A stretch of DNA of 64,000 nucleotides from Pyruvatibacter sp. (GTDB taxonomy: Bacteria; Pseudomonadota; Alphaproteobacteria; CGMCC-115125): the NCBI RefSeq assembly GCF_040219635.1, contig NZ_JAVJSC010000009.1, positions 372,001 to 436,000 of the forward strand, in the 5' to 3' direction. Below the pieces are notes generated by a model. It was not told where the DNA came from and ran no database searches. It worked only from the letters and a program-made list of their open reading frames with translations. Made by a program: the position numbers and the translations under genes. Numbering within the stretch: the first letter of the stretch is position 1; each line of letters starts with the position of its first letter. Positions 50,097 through 59,337 of the stretch are shown piece by piece.

Positions 50097-52922
50097 ATGC
50101 TGACTTTGGGATCACTCGGCTTTGCCGCTCCGCTGGCCCTTCTTGGCCTCACCGCCCTGCCGGTTATCTGGTGGTTGCTGCGCGTCACGCCACCGGCACC
50201 AAACCGCGTACGCTTTCCCGCAATCCGCCTGCTCAAGGGCCTGACCGACGAAGAAGAAACCCCCGCACAAACGCCCTGGTGGCTCATCACCCTGCGGCTC
50301 ACCGCTGCCGCCCTGCTGGTGTTTGCGTTCGCAGAACCGGTCACCAACCCCAGTGCCCAACCGCAAGGCTCCGGCCCGTTATTGCTGGTGGTCGATGACA
50401 ACTGGGCCGCTGCCCCGCGCTGGGCGCAACGGCAGGCAACCCTTGACAGTATGCTGGCTGGTGCCCGCCGGTCAGGCCGCACTGTGGCACTGCTGCAAAC
50501 CGCCCAAACCACACGCGCCGATACCCTCGATATTCTGACCGCAGATGATGCCACAGCACTGGCAGCCGCCATCACCCCCAGCCCGCTTGATGTTGACTAT
50601 GCGGCAGCCGCACAACGGCTCAATGCATCAGCCCTGCGTGACGCGGGTGCATGGCAGGTGGTGTGGCTAACCGACGGGCTGGCCGGAGCAGGCGATGCCG
50701 CCCTTGCCGCAGAGCTTGCCCGCCACGGCGACGTAACGGTCATCAGCCCCGCCGCTGACGAAACCGCCCTTGCCCTGCGTCCACCCTCACAGCTTGGTCA
50801 GTCATTTGAGGCCACCCTTTTGCGTGCCTCCCCGTCAGGCACCCGCGAGGGGCTGGTCCGCGCCATGGGCGACGCCGGACGCATTCTGACCGAAGTGCCG
50901 TTTGCATTTTCAGACGGCAAAACCACAACAACCATCACGCTCGACATGCCGCTGGAACTACGCAACGCCGTCACACAACTGGTGATCGCGGGCGAACCCT
51001 CAGCCGGGGCCGTCACCATGCTGGACGATCGCTGGCAGCGCCGCACCGTCGGGCTTGTGTCGGGAGGCAGCAGCGAGGACGCGCAGCCGCTTCTCTCTGA
51101 CCTTTATTACCTGCGCCGCGCCACCAGCCCGTTTGCCGAACTGCGCGAGGCGCGCACATCTCACCTGCAAGCAGACGACACTTCACAAATTGAAAATCTG
51201 CTGTCGCGCCCGTTGTCCATGCTGATCACCGCTGACGTGGGCCAGCTTGTGGGAGATGACGCCCAGCGCGTGGCGGAGTGGGTGGAGGCCGGCGGCACGC
51301 TGGTGCGCTTTGCAGGCCCACGTCTTGCCGCGAACACGGATGATCTGATGCCCGTCACATTGCGGGGCGGGGGGCGCGCCCTTGGTGGTGCACTCACCTG
51401 GGCGGCACCGCAGGGACTGGCCCCGTTTGATGAAACCAGCCCCTTCGCAGGTCTCGATATTCCCCCCGACGTTGAAATCAACCGACAGGTGCTGGCTGAC
51501 CCCTCCGGTACGCTGGCGCAAAATACATGGGCAAGGCTCACCGACGGCACACCGCTGGTGACGGCCGCCCAACGCGGCGATGGATGGATCATCCTGTTCC
51601 ATGTCTCCGCCGACACCGACTGGTCGAACCTGCCCATCTCCGGTCTCTATGTGGAGATGCTGCGCCGTCTGCTGGACCTGAGCCGTGGCACCGGCGCGCA
51701 AGACGGCGAGGCCCCGACGCGGCTGCTCGCTCCGTGGCGCGCCCTTGACGGTGCGGGTCGCCTTGTGGCCCCGCCTGCTCTCGCGCAACCAGTGTCGCCG
51801 ACACGGATTGATGACCTGCGCCCGTCGCCCGCGCATCCGCCCGGCCTGTATGGCGCAGCAGATGCCTTCCGTGCCCTGAATGTTATTGCACCGGGCCAGT
51901 CATTGGCCCCGCTCGACACATCCTTTGCTGACGCTACCAGCGCCTATGCAGGCACCGGCGAACGCGCGCTCAAGCCACTGTTGCTGATGCTCGCATTGGC
52001 CCTGTTGGTGGTTGATGGTCTGATTGCCCTCGTGCTGTCGGGACGCATCCGGCTGCCACAGACCTGGCGCATCCCAGGCACTGCTGCCGTGCTTCTTGGC
52101 CCTGTTCTTCTTGGCCATATGCTTCTTGCAAGCACCCTCATGCCATGGACCAGCACGGCAATGGCGCAGGAGCAATTGCCCGGCGACGACATTGCCCTGC
52201 TTGCCACCCTCGACACACGCCTTGCTTATGTGCTGACCGGCGATAATGCCGTGGACGAAATGAGCCGCGCCGGACTGTCAGGCCTCAGCCAGGTGCTGCG
52301 CGCCCGCACCGCCATAGAACCTGCAGAACCGCTGGGCGTGAATGTCGAGCGCGACGAACTGGCGTTTTACCCCATGCTCTATTGGCCCATCCTGCCCACC
52401 CAGCAGGCCCTCTCGTCCGAGGCGCTGGCCCGCGTTGATGCCTACATGAAGCGCGGCGGCACTATTTTGTTCGACACAATGGATCACCAGCGCGTCAGTG
52501 CTGTTGGGTCATCGCCTGGCAATGACGCCCTGCGTGCCCTGCTCGGCAACCTTGATGTGCCCCCGCTTGAACCCGTGGGCGAAGGCCATGTGCTGACCAA
52601 GGCGTTTTATCTGCTGCGCACGTTTCCCGGTCGCTGGGCGGGCGGCGACCTGTGGGTGGAAGCGCGCGGCGACGACATTGCAAGTCCCGGCACGCTCAAT
52701 CAGGACGGCGTGACGCCGCTGCTGATCGGCTCCAATGACTTTGCCGCGGCATGGGCCATTGATGCACGCGGCCTGCCCATGGCGCAGCCCGTGCCCGGCG
52801 GTGAGCGCCAGCGCGAAATGGCGCGGCGCTTTGGCGTCAACCTCGTGATGTATGCGCTTACCGGCAACTACAAGGCAGACCAGGTACACGTACCTGCCTT
52901 GCTTGAAAGGCTCGGCCAGTGA
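50097..52922 (+). CDS. large membrane protein with BatA-like N-terminus and DUF4159 domain
   Basis: A 941-residue protein. N-terminal membrane helices with GFAAPLALLGLTALPVIWWLLRVTPP and RVRFPAIRLLKG form the BatA-type start; a VWA-like domain follows (LLLVVDDNWAAA, WLTDGLAGAGD), then a long extracytoplasmic part, further helices near 625-690, and a C-terminal DUF4159 domain of about 200 residues with FYPMLYWPILP and GGTILFDTMDH. It likely works with MoxR and DUF58 in a membrane complex related to aerotolerance or envelope stress, by analogy. The start is chosen at 50097, since the frame upstream (to 49752) overlaps DUF58. Confidence 0.88.
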   Translation: MLTLGSLGFAAPLALLGLTALPVIWWLLRVTPPAPNRVRFPAIRLLKGLTDEEETPAQTPWWLITLRLTAAALLVFAFAEPVTNPSAQPQGSGPLLLVVDDNWAAAPRWAQRQATLDSMLAGARRSGRTVALLQTAQTTRADTLDILTADDATALAAAITPSPLDVDYAAAAQRLNASALRDAGAWQVVWLTDGLAGAGDAALAAELARHGDVTVISPAADETALALRPPSQLGQSFEATLLRASPSGTREGLVRAMGDAGRILTEVPFAFSDGKTTTTITLDMPLELRNAVTQLVIAGEPSAGAVTMLDDRWQRRTVGLVSGGSSEDAQPLLSDLYYLRRATSPFAELREARTSHLQADDTSQIENLLSRPLSMLITADVGQLVGDDAQRVAEWVEAGGTLVRFAGPRLAANTDDLMPVTLRGGGRALGGALTWAAPQGLAPFDETSPFAGLDIPPDVEINRQVLADPSGTLAQNTWARLTDGTPLVTAAQRGDGWIILFHVSADTDWSNLPISGLYVEMLRRLLDLSRGTGAQDGEAPTRLLAPWRALDGAGRLVAPPALAQPVSPTRIDDLRPSPAHPPGLYGAADAFRALNVIAPGQSLAPLDTSFADATSAYAGTGERALKPLLLMLALALLVVDGLIALVLSGRIRLPQTWRIPGTAAVLLGPVLLGHMLLASTLMPWTSTAMAQEQLPGDDIALLATLDTRLAYVLTGDNAVDEMSRAGLSGLSQVLRARTAIEPAEPLGVNVERDELAFYPMLYWPILPTQQALSSEALARVDAYMKRGGTILFDTMDHQRVSAVGSSPGNDALRALLGNLDVPPLEPVGEGHVLTKAFYLLRTFPGRWAGGDLWVEARGDDIASPGTLNQDGVTPLLIGSNDFAAAWAIDARGLPMAQPVPGGERQREMARRFGVNLVMYALTGNYKADQVHVPALLERLGQ

Positions 52923-55006
52923 TGCCCACGTCCGGCTGGCAACTCACATTCTCTCCCCTGGTCGCCGACTGGCTTCTGGTGGTCGGCATTTTGCTGGTCA
53001 TCTCCCTTACGGCACTCAGTGTGTGGCGACGCGGTGCTGGCACATGGTGGCGACTGGCCGCCTGTGCCGCCGTACTGGTCGCCCTGCTCAACCCATCCGC
53101 GCTGCGCGAGGAACGAGACCCGGTCACGGATGTGGCCGTCATCGCCATTGACCGGTCACAGTCCAACACTCTCAACAACCGGGCCGAACTCACCGACACG
53201 GTTGCCGCCGCCCTGCGCGAAAAGATCACCGCCGAAAACGGCCTCGACCTGCGCATCGTCGATATCACCGACACGCTTGGCAGCACATCATCAGACACTG
53301 CGGGCGGCACACAGCTTTTCTCGGCGATCGAGGATGCCATCGCCGATGTGCCGCCGGAACGGCTGGCCGGCATCATTGCCATTACCGACGGGCAGATTCA
53401 CGATAGCGCGCCCCGCGCCATCGCTGATTCAGGTGCACCCTTTCATGCGCTGCTCACCGGCAGCAACGACGAAGCAGACCGCATCCTCACAATCGAGGAA
53501 GCCCCGCGCTTTGCCATTGTGGGTGAAGAGATGACCCTCAAGCTGCGCGTTGATGATGTGGGCGCGGGCGACAGCGTGGCCATTGCAGGCATTACGGTCA
53601 GCATTGATGGCGAAGCCCTGCCAACACTCTCTGTCACCACTGGCAGCACCCAGAGCATTACCCTTGAGCTTGAACACGGCGGCGAAAATGTCATTGAGAT
53701 TGAAGCCGCCCCCGGCCCCGCCGAACTCACACTCGAAAACAACCGCGCCGTTGTAGTCGCCAACGGCATCCGCGATCGGCTGCGGGTGTTGCTGGTGTCC
53801 GGCGAACCCCATGCAGGCGAACGCACATGGCGTAACCTGCTGAAGGCCGACCCTGCCGTTGATCTGGTGCATTTCACTATTTTGCGCCCGCCCGAAAAAC
53901 AGGACGGCACACCGATCAACGAATTGTCGCTGATCGCCTTTCCTACCCGCGAGCTGTTTTCGGTCAAACTCAAAGAGTTTGATCTGGTGATATTCGACCG
54001 CTACCGGCGGCGCGGCGTGCTGCCCATCGCCTACCTCCAAAATGTCGCCAATTATGTGGACGATGGCGGCGCGCTCTTGATGGCCGTGGGGCCTGACTTT
54101 GCCTCGCCGTTTTCAATCTTCCGCACGCCGCTGGCTGGCGTGCTGCCCGCAGCACCCACGGGTGACGTGTTTGCGCAGGGTTATTACCCCACGGTGACGC
54201 CGCTGGGTCAGCGCCACCCGGTCACATCCGGGCTGCCCGGTGCGGACCAGTCACCGCCCAACTGGGGCCGCTGGTTCCGCCTGATTGATACCGAACAGGC
54301 GTCAGGCGACGCATTGATGGAAGGCCCCGGCAACCGGCCATTGATGGTGCTGGACCGGGTGGGCGAAGGTCGCGTGGCGCAACTGCTGTCGGACCATGCC
54401 TGGCTTTGGACGCGCGGCTTTGAGGGCGGCGGCCCACAGGCTGAAATGCTGCGCCGCCTCGCCCACTGGCTGATGAAAGAGCCGGACCTTGAAGAAGAAA
54501 AACTACGGGCCACAGCAACGGGCGGCACACTGACGGTGACCCGCCAGACCATGGCCGAGGAAGCACCCCCCGTCACCGTAACCGCCCCCGATGGCACAAC
54601 ACAGCAGCTTGAACTGGCCGCCGATGGCCCCGGCCGCTTCACAGCGCGCATGGACATCAACCAGATGGGTCTGTATCGGCTGGACGATGGCGAGAAAAAA
54701 ACCATCACCGCCGCAGGCCCCCTCAACCCCAAGGAGTTTGCCGATGTGCGCGTGACAGACGCACATGTCGCTACTCTCGCAGACGAAACAGGCGGTGGCA
54801 TCCGCTACATGTCAGCCGCCGACACACCCGACATTCGCCGTATCCGCCCTGGACGCGACGCATCCGGGGCAAGCTGGATTGGCCTCAATGCCAAAAGTGA
54901 ATATGCCGTGCGCGCTGTCAGCGAACACACCCTGATCCGCCCCGAACTCGCATTACTGTTCGCGCTGGGCGCTTTCATGCTGGCATGGCGGCGTGAAGGC
55001 CGCTGA
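52919..55006 (+). CDS. large membrane protein with VWA/GATase-like domains
   Basis: A 695-residue protein. Two N-terminal helices, a VWA-like domain (VAVIAIDRSQSN with DxSxS-like MIDAS, then IIAITDGQIHD), a beta-rich region, a glutamine-amidotransferase-like flavodoxin domain (RVLLVSGEPHAGERTWRNLL, LVIFDRYRR, GGALLMAVGP) and a last helix at the C-terminus. Final gene of the MoxR operon, overlapping DUF4159 by four bases. No Cys-His pair of a true amidotransferase is evident, so the domain is likely non-catalytic. Confidence 0.87.
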   Translation: MMPTSGWQLTFSPLVADWLLVVGILLVISLTALSVWRRGAGTWWRLAACAAVLVALLNPSALREERDPVTDVAVIAIDRSQSNTLNNRAELTDTVAAALREKITAENGLDLRIVDITDTLGSTSSDTAGGTQLFSAIEDAIADVPPERLAGIIAITDGQIHDSAPRAIADSGAPFHALLTGSNDEADRILTIEEAPRFAIVGEEMTLKLRVDDVGAGDSVAIAGITVSIDGEALPTLSVTTGSTQSITLELEHGGENVIEIEAAPGPAELTLENNRAVVVANGIRDRLRVLLVSGEPHAGERTWRNLLKADPAVDLVHFTILRPPEKQDGTPINELSLIAFPTRELFSVKLKEFDLVIFDRYRRRGVLPIAYLQNVANYVDDGGALLMAVGPDFASPFSIFRTPLAGVLPAAPTGDVFAQGYYPTVTPLGQRHPVTSGLPGADQSPPNWGRWFRLIDTEQASGDALMEGPGNRPLMVLDRVGEGRVAQLLSDHAWLWTRGFEGGGPQAEMLRRLAHWLMKEPDLEEEKLRATATGGTLTVTRQTMAEEAPPVTVTAPDGTTQQLELAADGPGRFTARMDINQMGLYRLDDGEKKTITAAGPLNPKEFADVRVTDAHVATLADETGGGIRYMSAADTPDIRRIRPGRDASGASWIGLNAKSEYAVRAVSEHTLIRPELALLFALGAFMLAWRREGR

Positions 55007-55040
55007 CGCACAGGCCGCTGACGCACCGGCCACTCGACGG

Positions 55041-55604
55041 CTAGGCCACAGCCTCTGCACCCGTCGGCCGCACCATCTCTCCAGCCACACCATTGGAAGC
55101 ACCCGGCACAAGTTCACGCCACAGCAACCGCGACGGATCAAACGGCTGCGGCATGGAAATGCTGCCGATGGGCACCGTGCTGAAGCCCGCGCGCTGGTAA
55201 TACGGCAGGTCGCCCACAAGCACGACCAGCCGATGCCCCGCCGCTTTCGCCGCATCCAGGCTTATACGCATCAACGCCATGCCCGCGCCTTTGCCCTGCA
55301 GATCAGGCGACACCGCCAGCGGCCCAAGCAGCAACGCAGGGGTCATAACATCATCCGCATTCGGACCAATTGAAATCGGCCAGTAACGGATGCTGCCCGC
55401 CAGATGGTCGTGTCCCGGCGTGGTGTACTCAGCCACGAATGACAGGTCATCAAGCGGCTCAACGCCTTCACGCAGTCGATAAGAGGCCTTTGCCAGCCGC
55501 CCCGGTCCGAAGGCCAGGTCAAGCAGGGTTTCAACGGCATGGTCATGGCCCGACGTCTGGGCCCGCAGCACATAAGGCACAGCGTCAGTTGAGGTTGAAG
55601 TCAT
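55041..55604 (-). CDS. GNAT-family N-acetyltransferase
   Basis: A 187-residue GNAT from MTSTSTDAVPY. The acetyl-CoA loop is LGPLAVSPDLQGKGAGMALMRISL (Q/R-x-x-G-x-G/A), followed by VVLVGDLPYYQRAGF. It is closest to the YhbS/predicted N-acetyltransferase group. It lies convergent to the MoxR operon end. Substrate unknown. Confidence 0.88.
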   Translation of the reverse strand: MTSTSTDAVPYVLRAQTSGHDHAVETLLDLAFGPGRLAKASYRLREGVEPLDDLSFVAEYTTPGHDHLAGSIRYWPISIGPNADDVMTPALLLGPLAVSPDLQGKGAGMALMRISLDAAKAAGHRLVVLVGDLPYYQRAGFSTVPIGSISMPQPFDPSRLLWRELVPGASNGVAGEMVRPTGAEAVA

Positions 55605-55927
55605 AAGACAAAGTATCCTGAGCACCCGGCATAAGGGCAAGCAAAACGAAATCCGCGTCTGTTGCCCTGCTGGCCGCCTGTGCCGGTGTTACGCGGCGGC
55701 TGCAGGATGCACGAGACCCGTTGCGCGCTTGAAAAAGCGCGGCATGGGTCGTCGTCGCTGGCAGCTCAGGGTGAACACAGGCCTCGCGCCCTCTTCAAAT
55801 CTCAGGAAAATTTGGAATATCACGCAGCGCCACATGACGTAAAGCCTGTTGGACCTAAGCGCCTCATCGGGCTAGTTTGCCCGCCAAAGTCACCACGACA
55901 ACAAACGCAACAGGAGGAAATCGTCAG
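55605..55927. other. intergenic region with a structured patch
   Basis: 323 bases between divergent GNAT and SDR genes. At 55715-55750 GACCC/GGGTC enclose a perfect stem CGCGCTT/AAGCGCG with a GAAA tetraloop (55724-55741). Could be part of a 5' leader or a small RNA. The plus ORF across this region (55662-56150) has no family and overlaps the SDR. Confidence 0.45.
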
Positions 55928-56839
55928 ATGGGTGTTCTTGACGGAAAAGTGGTTCTGGTCACCGGCGCTGCGCGCGGCATCGGCAAGGAATGCGCCGTGC
56001 TGGCGGCACGCGAAGGCGCGAAAGTCGTCATCAACGATCTGGGTGGCAGTGTCGCCGGTGGCGATGCGGGCGACGCCAGCCCGGCTCAGGAAGTGGCCGA
56101 CGAGATCAAGGCTGCGGGCGGCGAAGCCGTTGCCAACTCCGACAGCGTGAGCGACCGCAAGGGCGCTGATCACATGGTGCAGCAGGCCATGGACGAGTTC
56201 GGCGGCCTCAACGTGGTCATCAACCCCGCCGGCATTCTGCGCGACAAGATGTTCCACAAGATGGACGACGAAGACTGGGACGCCGTCATCAATGTGCATC
56301 TCAATGGCGCCTACAACGTGGCCCGCGCATCCATAAATCACTTCCGTGAGCAGGAAGACGGTGCCTATGTGCTGTTCACCTCCACCAGCGGCATCATCGG
56401 CAACATCGGTCAGGCCAATTACGCGGCCGCCAAAATGGGCGTCGCCGGGCTGTCACGCATCATCGCGATGGAAGGCGCCATGAAGAACGTGCGCTCCAAC
56501 ATCATTGCGCCGTTCGCCTGGACCCGGATGATTGCAACGATCCCGGTAAAGGACGAAGCCTCCGCCCAGCGCGTGGACCGCATGAAAAACGCCATGCGCG
56601 CCGACCAGGTGGCCCAGCTCGCCATCGGCCTGTCGGCACCCAGCGATGTGTCAGGACAGATTTTTGTCGCCCGCGGCAATGAAATATTCCTGATGAGCCA
56701 GCCGCGCCCGCTGCGTGGCATGACCCGCCTTGAAGGCTGGTCGCCGGAGACACTGCTCAGTCATGGCTTCCCCGCCATGAAGCAGGACATGCTTGACCTC
56801 GGCAACACCGGCAGCGTGTTTACCTGGGAACCGATCTAG
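55928..56839 (+). CDS. short-chain dehydrogenase/reductase (MFE-2-like)
   Basis: A 303-residue SDR. Rossmann VLVTGAARGIGKECA, long loop NDLGGSVAGGDAGDAS (as in peroxisomal multifunctional enzyme type 2), INPAGILRDKM, NVHLNGAYNVARA and the catalytic STSGIIGNIGQANYAAAKMG (Ser, Tyr, Lys). The usual NNAG reads NPAG here. MFE-2-like enzymes reduce or oxidise (3R)-hydroxyacyl-CoA or steroids. The ribosome site AGGAGGAAA is upstream of ATG 55928. Terminator at 56871. Confidence 0.88.
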   Translation: MGVLDGKVVLVTGAARGIGKECAVLAAREGAKVVINDLGGSVAGGDAGDASPAQEVADEIKAAGGEAVANSDSVSDRKGADHMVQQAMDEFGGLNVVINPAGILRDKMFHKMDDEDWDAVINVHLNGAYNVARASINHFREQEDGAYVLFTSTSGIIGNIGQANYAAAKMGVAGLSRIIAMEGAMKNVRSNIIAPFAWTRMIATIPVKDEASAQRVDRMKNAMRADQVAQLAIGLSAPSDVSGQIFVARGNEIFLMSQPRPLRGMTRLEGWSPETLLSHGFPAMKQDMLDLGNTGSVFTWEPI

Positions 56840-56870
56840 GCCAAGCAGTCAAAACTGCATGTCACGGCAA

Positions 56871-56897
56871 AGGGGCGGCGCCAAAAGCGCCGCCCCT
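56871..56897. terminator. bidirectional terminator-like hairpin
   Basis: AGGGGCGGCGC and GCGCCGCCCCT with a short A-rich loop, between the SDR stop and the end of the minus-strand UrcA-like gene. Strong stem; the T-tract is only short on the minus side (TTTGCC). Confidence 0.7.
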
Positions 56898-56923
56898 AAT
56901 CCATTGCGGCAGTCCCGAACGCA

Positions 56924-57328
56924 TTATTCAGAGTCTTCAACCAGACCCGCGCGCCAGACATCCTGCGGCCGATCTCCATCGTAGCGCACAGACATGGGCA
57001 AGGACTTGTGGAACGCGGCAAGTGCCGGATCGTTTGATACGTCAACGCCCACCTCGACGGCGCTGATGATGCACGGATCGTTGTCGCTACGGTTGATACC
57101 ACCCAGCGACTGGGTACATTGGCGCTGCGCCGTATTGACGATGCGCCGTTGGGCCTGCTCAAGCGCACGCAAGGCATCTTCATCCTGCGGCAGTACATAA
57201 GGAGCAGGACTATCGTCCTGCGCGCCGCTGTCGGCCATGGAAACCCCGGGCAGACAAAGTACGGCAGCCGTCACAATCACCGCCCCGCGCATAGCTGCGT
57301 CAGACATAATCGTCGCAAATCGAGCCAT
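56924..57328 (-). CDS. UrcA-like small exported protein
   Basis: A 134-residue protein from MARFATIMSDAAMRGAV. A signal peptide (VIVTAAVLCLPGVSMADS) is followed by a short domain with ALRALEQAQRRIVNTAQRQC and DPCIISAVEVGVDVSNDPALAAFH. The two cysteines about 18 residues apart and the helix pattern resemble UrcA-family periplasmic proteins. No known activity. Confidence 0.55.
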   Translation of the reverse strand: MARFATIMSDAAMRGAVIVTAAVLCLPGVSMADSGAQDDSPAPYVLPQDEDALRALEQAQRRIVNTAQRQCTQSLGGINRSDNDPCIISAVEVGVDVSNDPALAAFHKSLPMSVRYDGDRPQDVWRAGLVEDSE

Positions 57329-57540
57329 TTGAAATCCTCTCTGGCACCGGACAAACGGGGCCACTGATTATTTTCTCTTTGCCAGCAGCATTATCCTGCC
57401 AGCCTCTTTCTGCAGAGTTTGGATGGCAAAGGATCATGACGATATTCAGGCAGTCAGCGACGTGGATGCAATCACGGTCAAGGCCGCCGAAGGATCGATA
57501 GCCGGGATACTGCCTGGCGACATACCGGCGTAAATCAGGC

Positions 57541-57577
57541 AAAAGAAAACCCCGCCACGCGTTTGCGTGGCGGGGTC
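57541..57577 (-). terminator. strong terminator of the acidic-repeat gene
   Basis: On the minus strand ACCCCGCCACGC-4-GCGTGGCGGGGT, followed by TTTCTTTT. Perfect 12-bp stem with a good T-tract. Confidence 0.88.
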
Positions 57578-57609
57578 TTTGTCGCCAGGCGACGAAAGCG
57601 CAGACGCAG

Positions 57610-57858
57610 TTACTCGGCTACGGCTTCTTCAACAACTTCTTCTGTTGTTTCTTCAACAGTCACATCTTCCTCAACTGCTTCTTCAGAAGCAGCGTCTTCG
57701 ACGGCGGCTTCTTCGGCAACAGTTTCGTCAGCCATAACTTCTTCAGCAACAACTTCTTCAACAACGGCGTCTTCCGCGTAAGCGGGCGCACCAAATGCAA
57801 GGCCAAGGGCAAGCACAGCAGCACCAGACAGCGCGGCATTCTTCAGATCAAAACCCAT
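57610..57858 (-). CDS. exported acidic Glu/Val/Ala-repeat protein
   Basis: An 82-residue protein from MGFDLKNAALSGAAV, with GGAGA upstream. A signal peptide (cleavage near PAYA-ED) is followed by about 55 residues of low-complexity VVEEVVAEEV, VAEEAAVEDA and similar units, with no aromatic or Lys/Arg residues: a strongly acidic, probably unfolded periplasmic chain. Its strong terminator and ribosome site suggest high expression. No family known. Confidence 0.65.
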   Translation of the reverse strand: MGFDLKNAALSGAAVLALGLAFGAPAYAEDAVVEEVVAEEVMADETVAEEAAVEDAASEEAVEEDVTVEETTEEVVEEAVAE

Positions 57859-58156
57859 ATCAGTCTCCATGTGCGCAGGATTTTGGGCAGTTCATGCCAA
57901 AAGATCCCGCGATATTCCGCGCTGCCAGAAATCAGGCAGAAGTCGGATTTAAAAAAAGGTAGCCCCCGCTATCACGCTTGAAGGTTTTTCCGGACAGGTA
58001 AACCTGCGGTCCGGTACCCTCATGCTCGTGCGCGCTCGGCACGGATCGGTGCAGATCAGCATTGTCACATCACTCTCACCGAAGTGTCATATTTTACCCG
58101 ATTCAAGGCAAAATTGCGGCGTAACATGGCTTGCGAACGTTCTTCCGCAGGAAAAA
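57859..58156. other. intergenic region between the acidic-repeat gene and the second antiporter
   Basis: 298 bases. No gene supported. It contains the upstream sequence of the acidic gene and an inverted repeat with CCGGAC and GTCCGG arms near 57990-58014. Confidence 0.4.
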
Positions 58157-59140
58157 TCAGGTGTACAGAACGCTCATCACCCACTGCGGCACGCCGGTAT
58201 AGATCGACGCAATATACAGCCCATAGGCCAGCAGGAACGCCGCGCCTTCGGCCCGCGAAATCCGCCGCCCGCTCATCATCACCGGCACCATGATGGCCGT
58301 GGCGGCAACCATCACCCACACGTCATACCGCGCAATCTGGTCGGCCACCGGCGCGCTGCCCATGGCGGCGGTGACGCCCAGAATAAGCAGCAGATTGGAT
58401 ATGTTGGAGCCGATGATATTGCCGACGGCAACACCTGCCTGCCCCCGCAACGCGGCAAGTCCTGATACGGCAAGCTCCGGCAAGGATGTGCCGACCGCCA
58501 CCAGCGACAGGCCGATCACCGCCTCAGACACACCGGCACTGCGCGCGATGTCTGAAGCCCCCTGCACCAGAAAATCCGCCCCCAGAATGACGCCCACGAG
58601 CCCGACAAGAATAGCCGGAATGGCGGCAAGAAACGTCGGCGGAATGCCCTTGTATTCAGCCACCTCCGCCACCCGCCGCTCTGAGGAGGGAGCGTTGCGT
58701 ATAACCTCAGACCAATAGCTGTAGGTCAGATACAGGATCAGCAGCACCAGCATCGCCACGCCCTGCGTCACCGTAATGATGCCCGTGAGCGCCACCATGG
58801 CAACCGCAAAGCTGACCGCCAGCACAAACATGCCGTCGCGGAACACCATGCGCGGATCACACGTGATGGGCTGGATGAGCGCCGTTACCGCGAGCACCAG
58901 CAAAATGTTTGAGATGTTGGAGCCGATGACACTGCCAATGGCAATGTCGGGAGTGCCGGCCATCGCCGCGTTGATGGCCACCGTAAGCTCCGGCGTCGAG
59001 GTGCCGATCGCCACAACGGTCAGACCGACAAACACCGGCGAGATGGACAACCGCTCCGCCAGCGCCACAGCACCGCGAATAAGCGCCTCACCCCCACCAG
59101 CCAGCAATACCAGGCCGCCCAGAACCAACAGATAACTCAT
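58157..59140 (-). CDS. calcium/sodium antiporter (CaCA family), second copy
   Basis: A 327-residue exchanger with the two alpha repeats VVAIGTSTPELTVAINAAMAG + GSVIGSNISNILLVLA and VAVGTSLPELAVSGLAAL + GNIIGSNISNLLLILG. It shares the layout of the protein at 14166 but differs in the central loop (no acidic patch) and in about half the residues seen by eye, so it is a distinct paralogue. Role: Ca2+ exchange with Na+ or K+. Confidence 0.92.
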   Translation of the reverse strand: MSYLLVLGGLVLLAGGGEALIRGAVALAERLSISPVFVGLTVVAIGTSTPELTVAINAAMAGTPDIAIGSVIGSNISNILLVLAVTALIQPITCDPRMVFRDGMFVLAVSFAVAMVALTGIITVTQGVAMLVLLILYLTYSYWSEVIRNAPSSERRVAEVAEYKGIPPTFLAAIPAILVGLVGVILGADFLVQGASDIARSAGVSEAVIGLSLVAVGTSLPELAVSGLAALRGQAGVAVGNIIGSNISNLLLILGVTAAMGSAPVADQIARYDVWVMVAATAIMVPVMMSGRRISRAEGAAFLLAYGLYIASIYTGVPQWVMSVLYT

Positions 59141-59337
59141 TGCCGACTTTCGTGCTTCATTGCGGTTTCACCGGACACCCCGGATTGCGCCACACTAACA
59201 TGCCACTCAGGGCGTTAAAGCACCGTGCAGCCCGTGAACTTCATAAGGCGCGATAGCATAGGCATATGACACATGCCACATCCTCATTCTAAGATGCCTG
59301 AAAACAAGAGCATCACCATTGAGGGAAGGCCCGCAGC

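Noticed and set aside
55662..56150. 162-residue ORF overlapping the SDR
   Set aside because: It overlaps the well-supported SDR by over 200 bases in another frame, and the upstream part has no family match.
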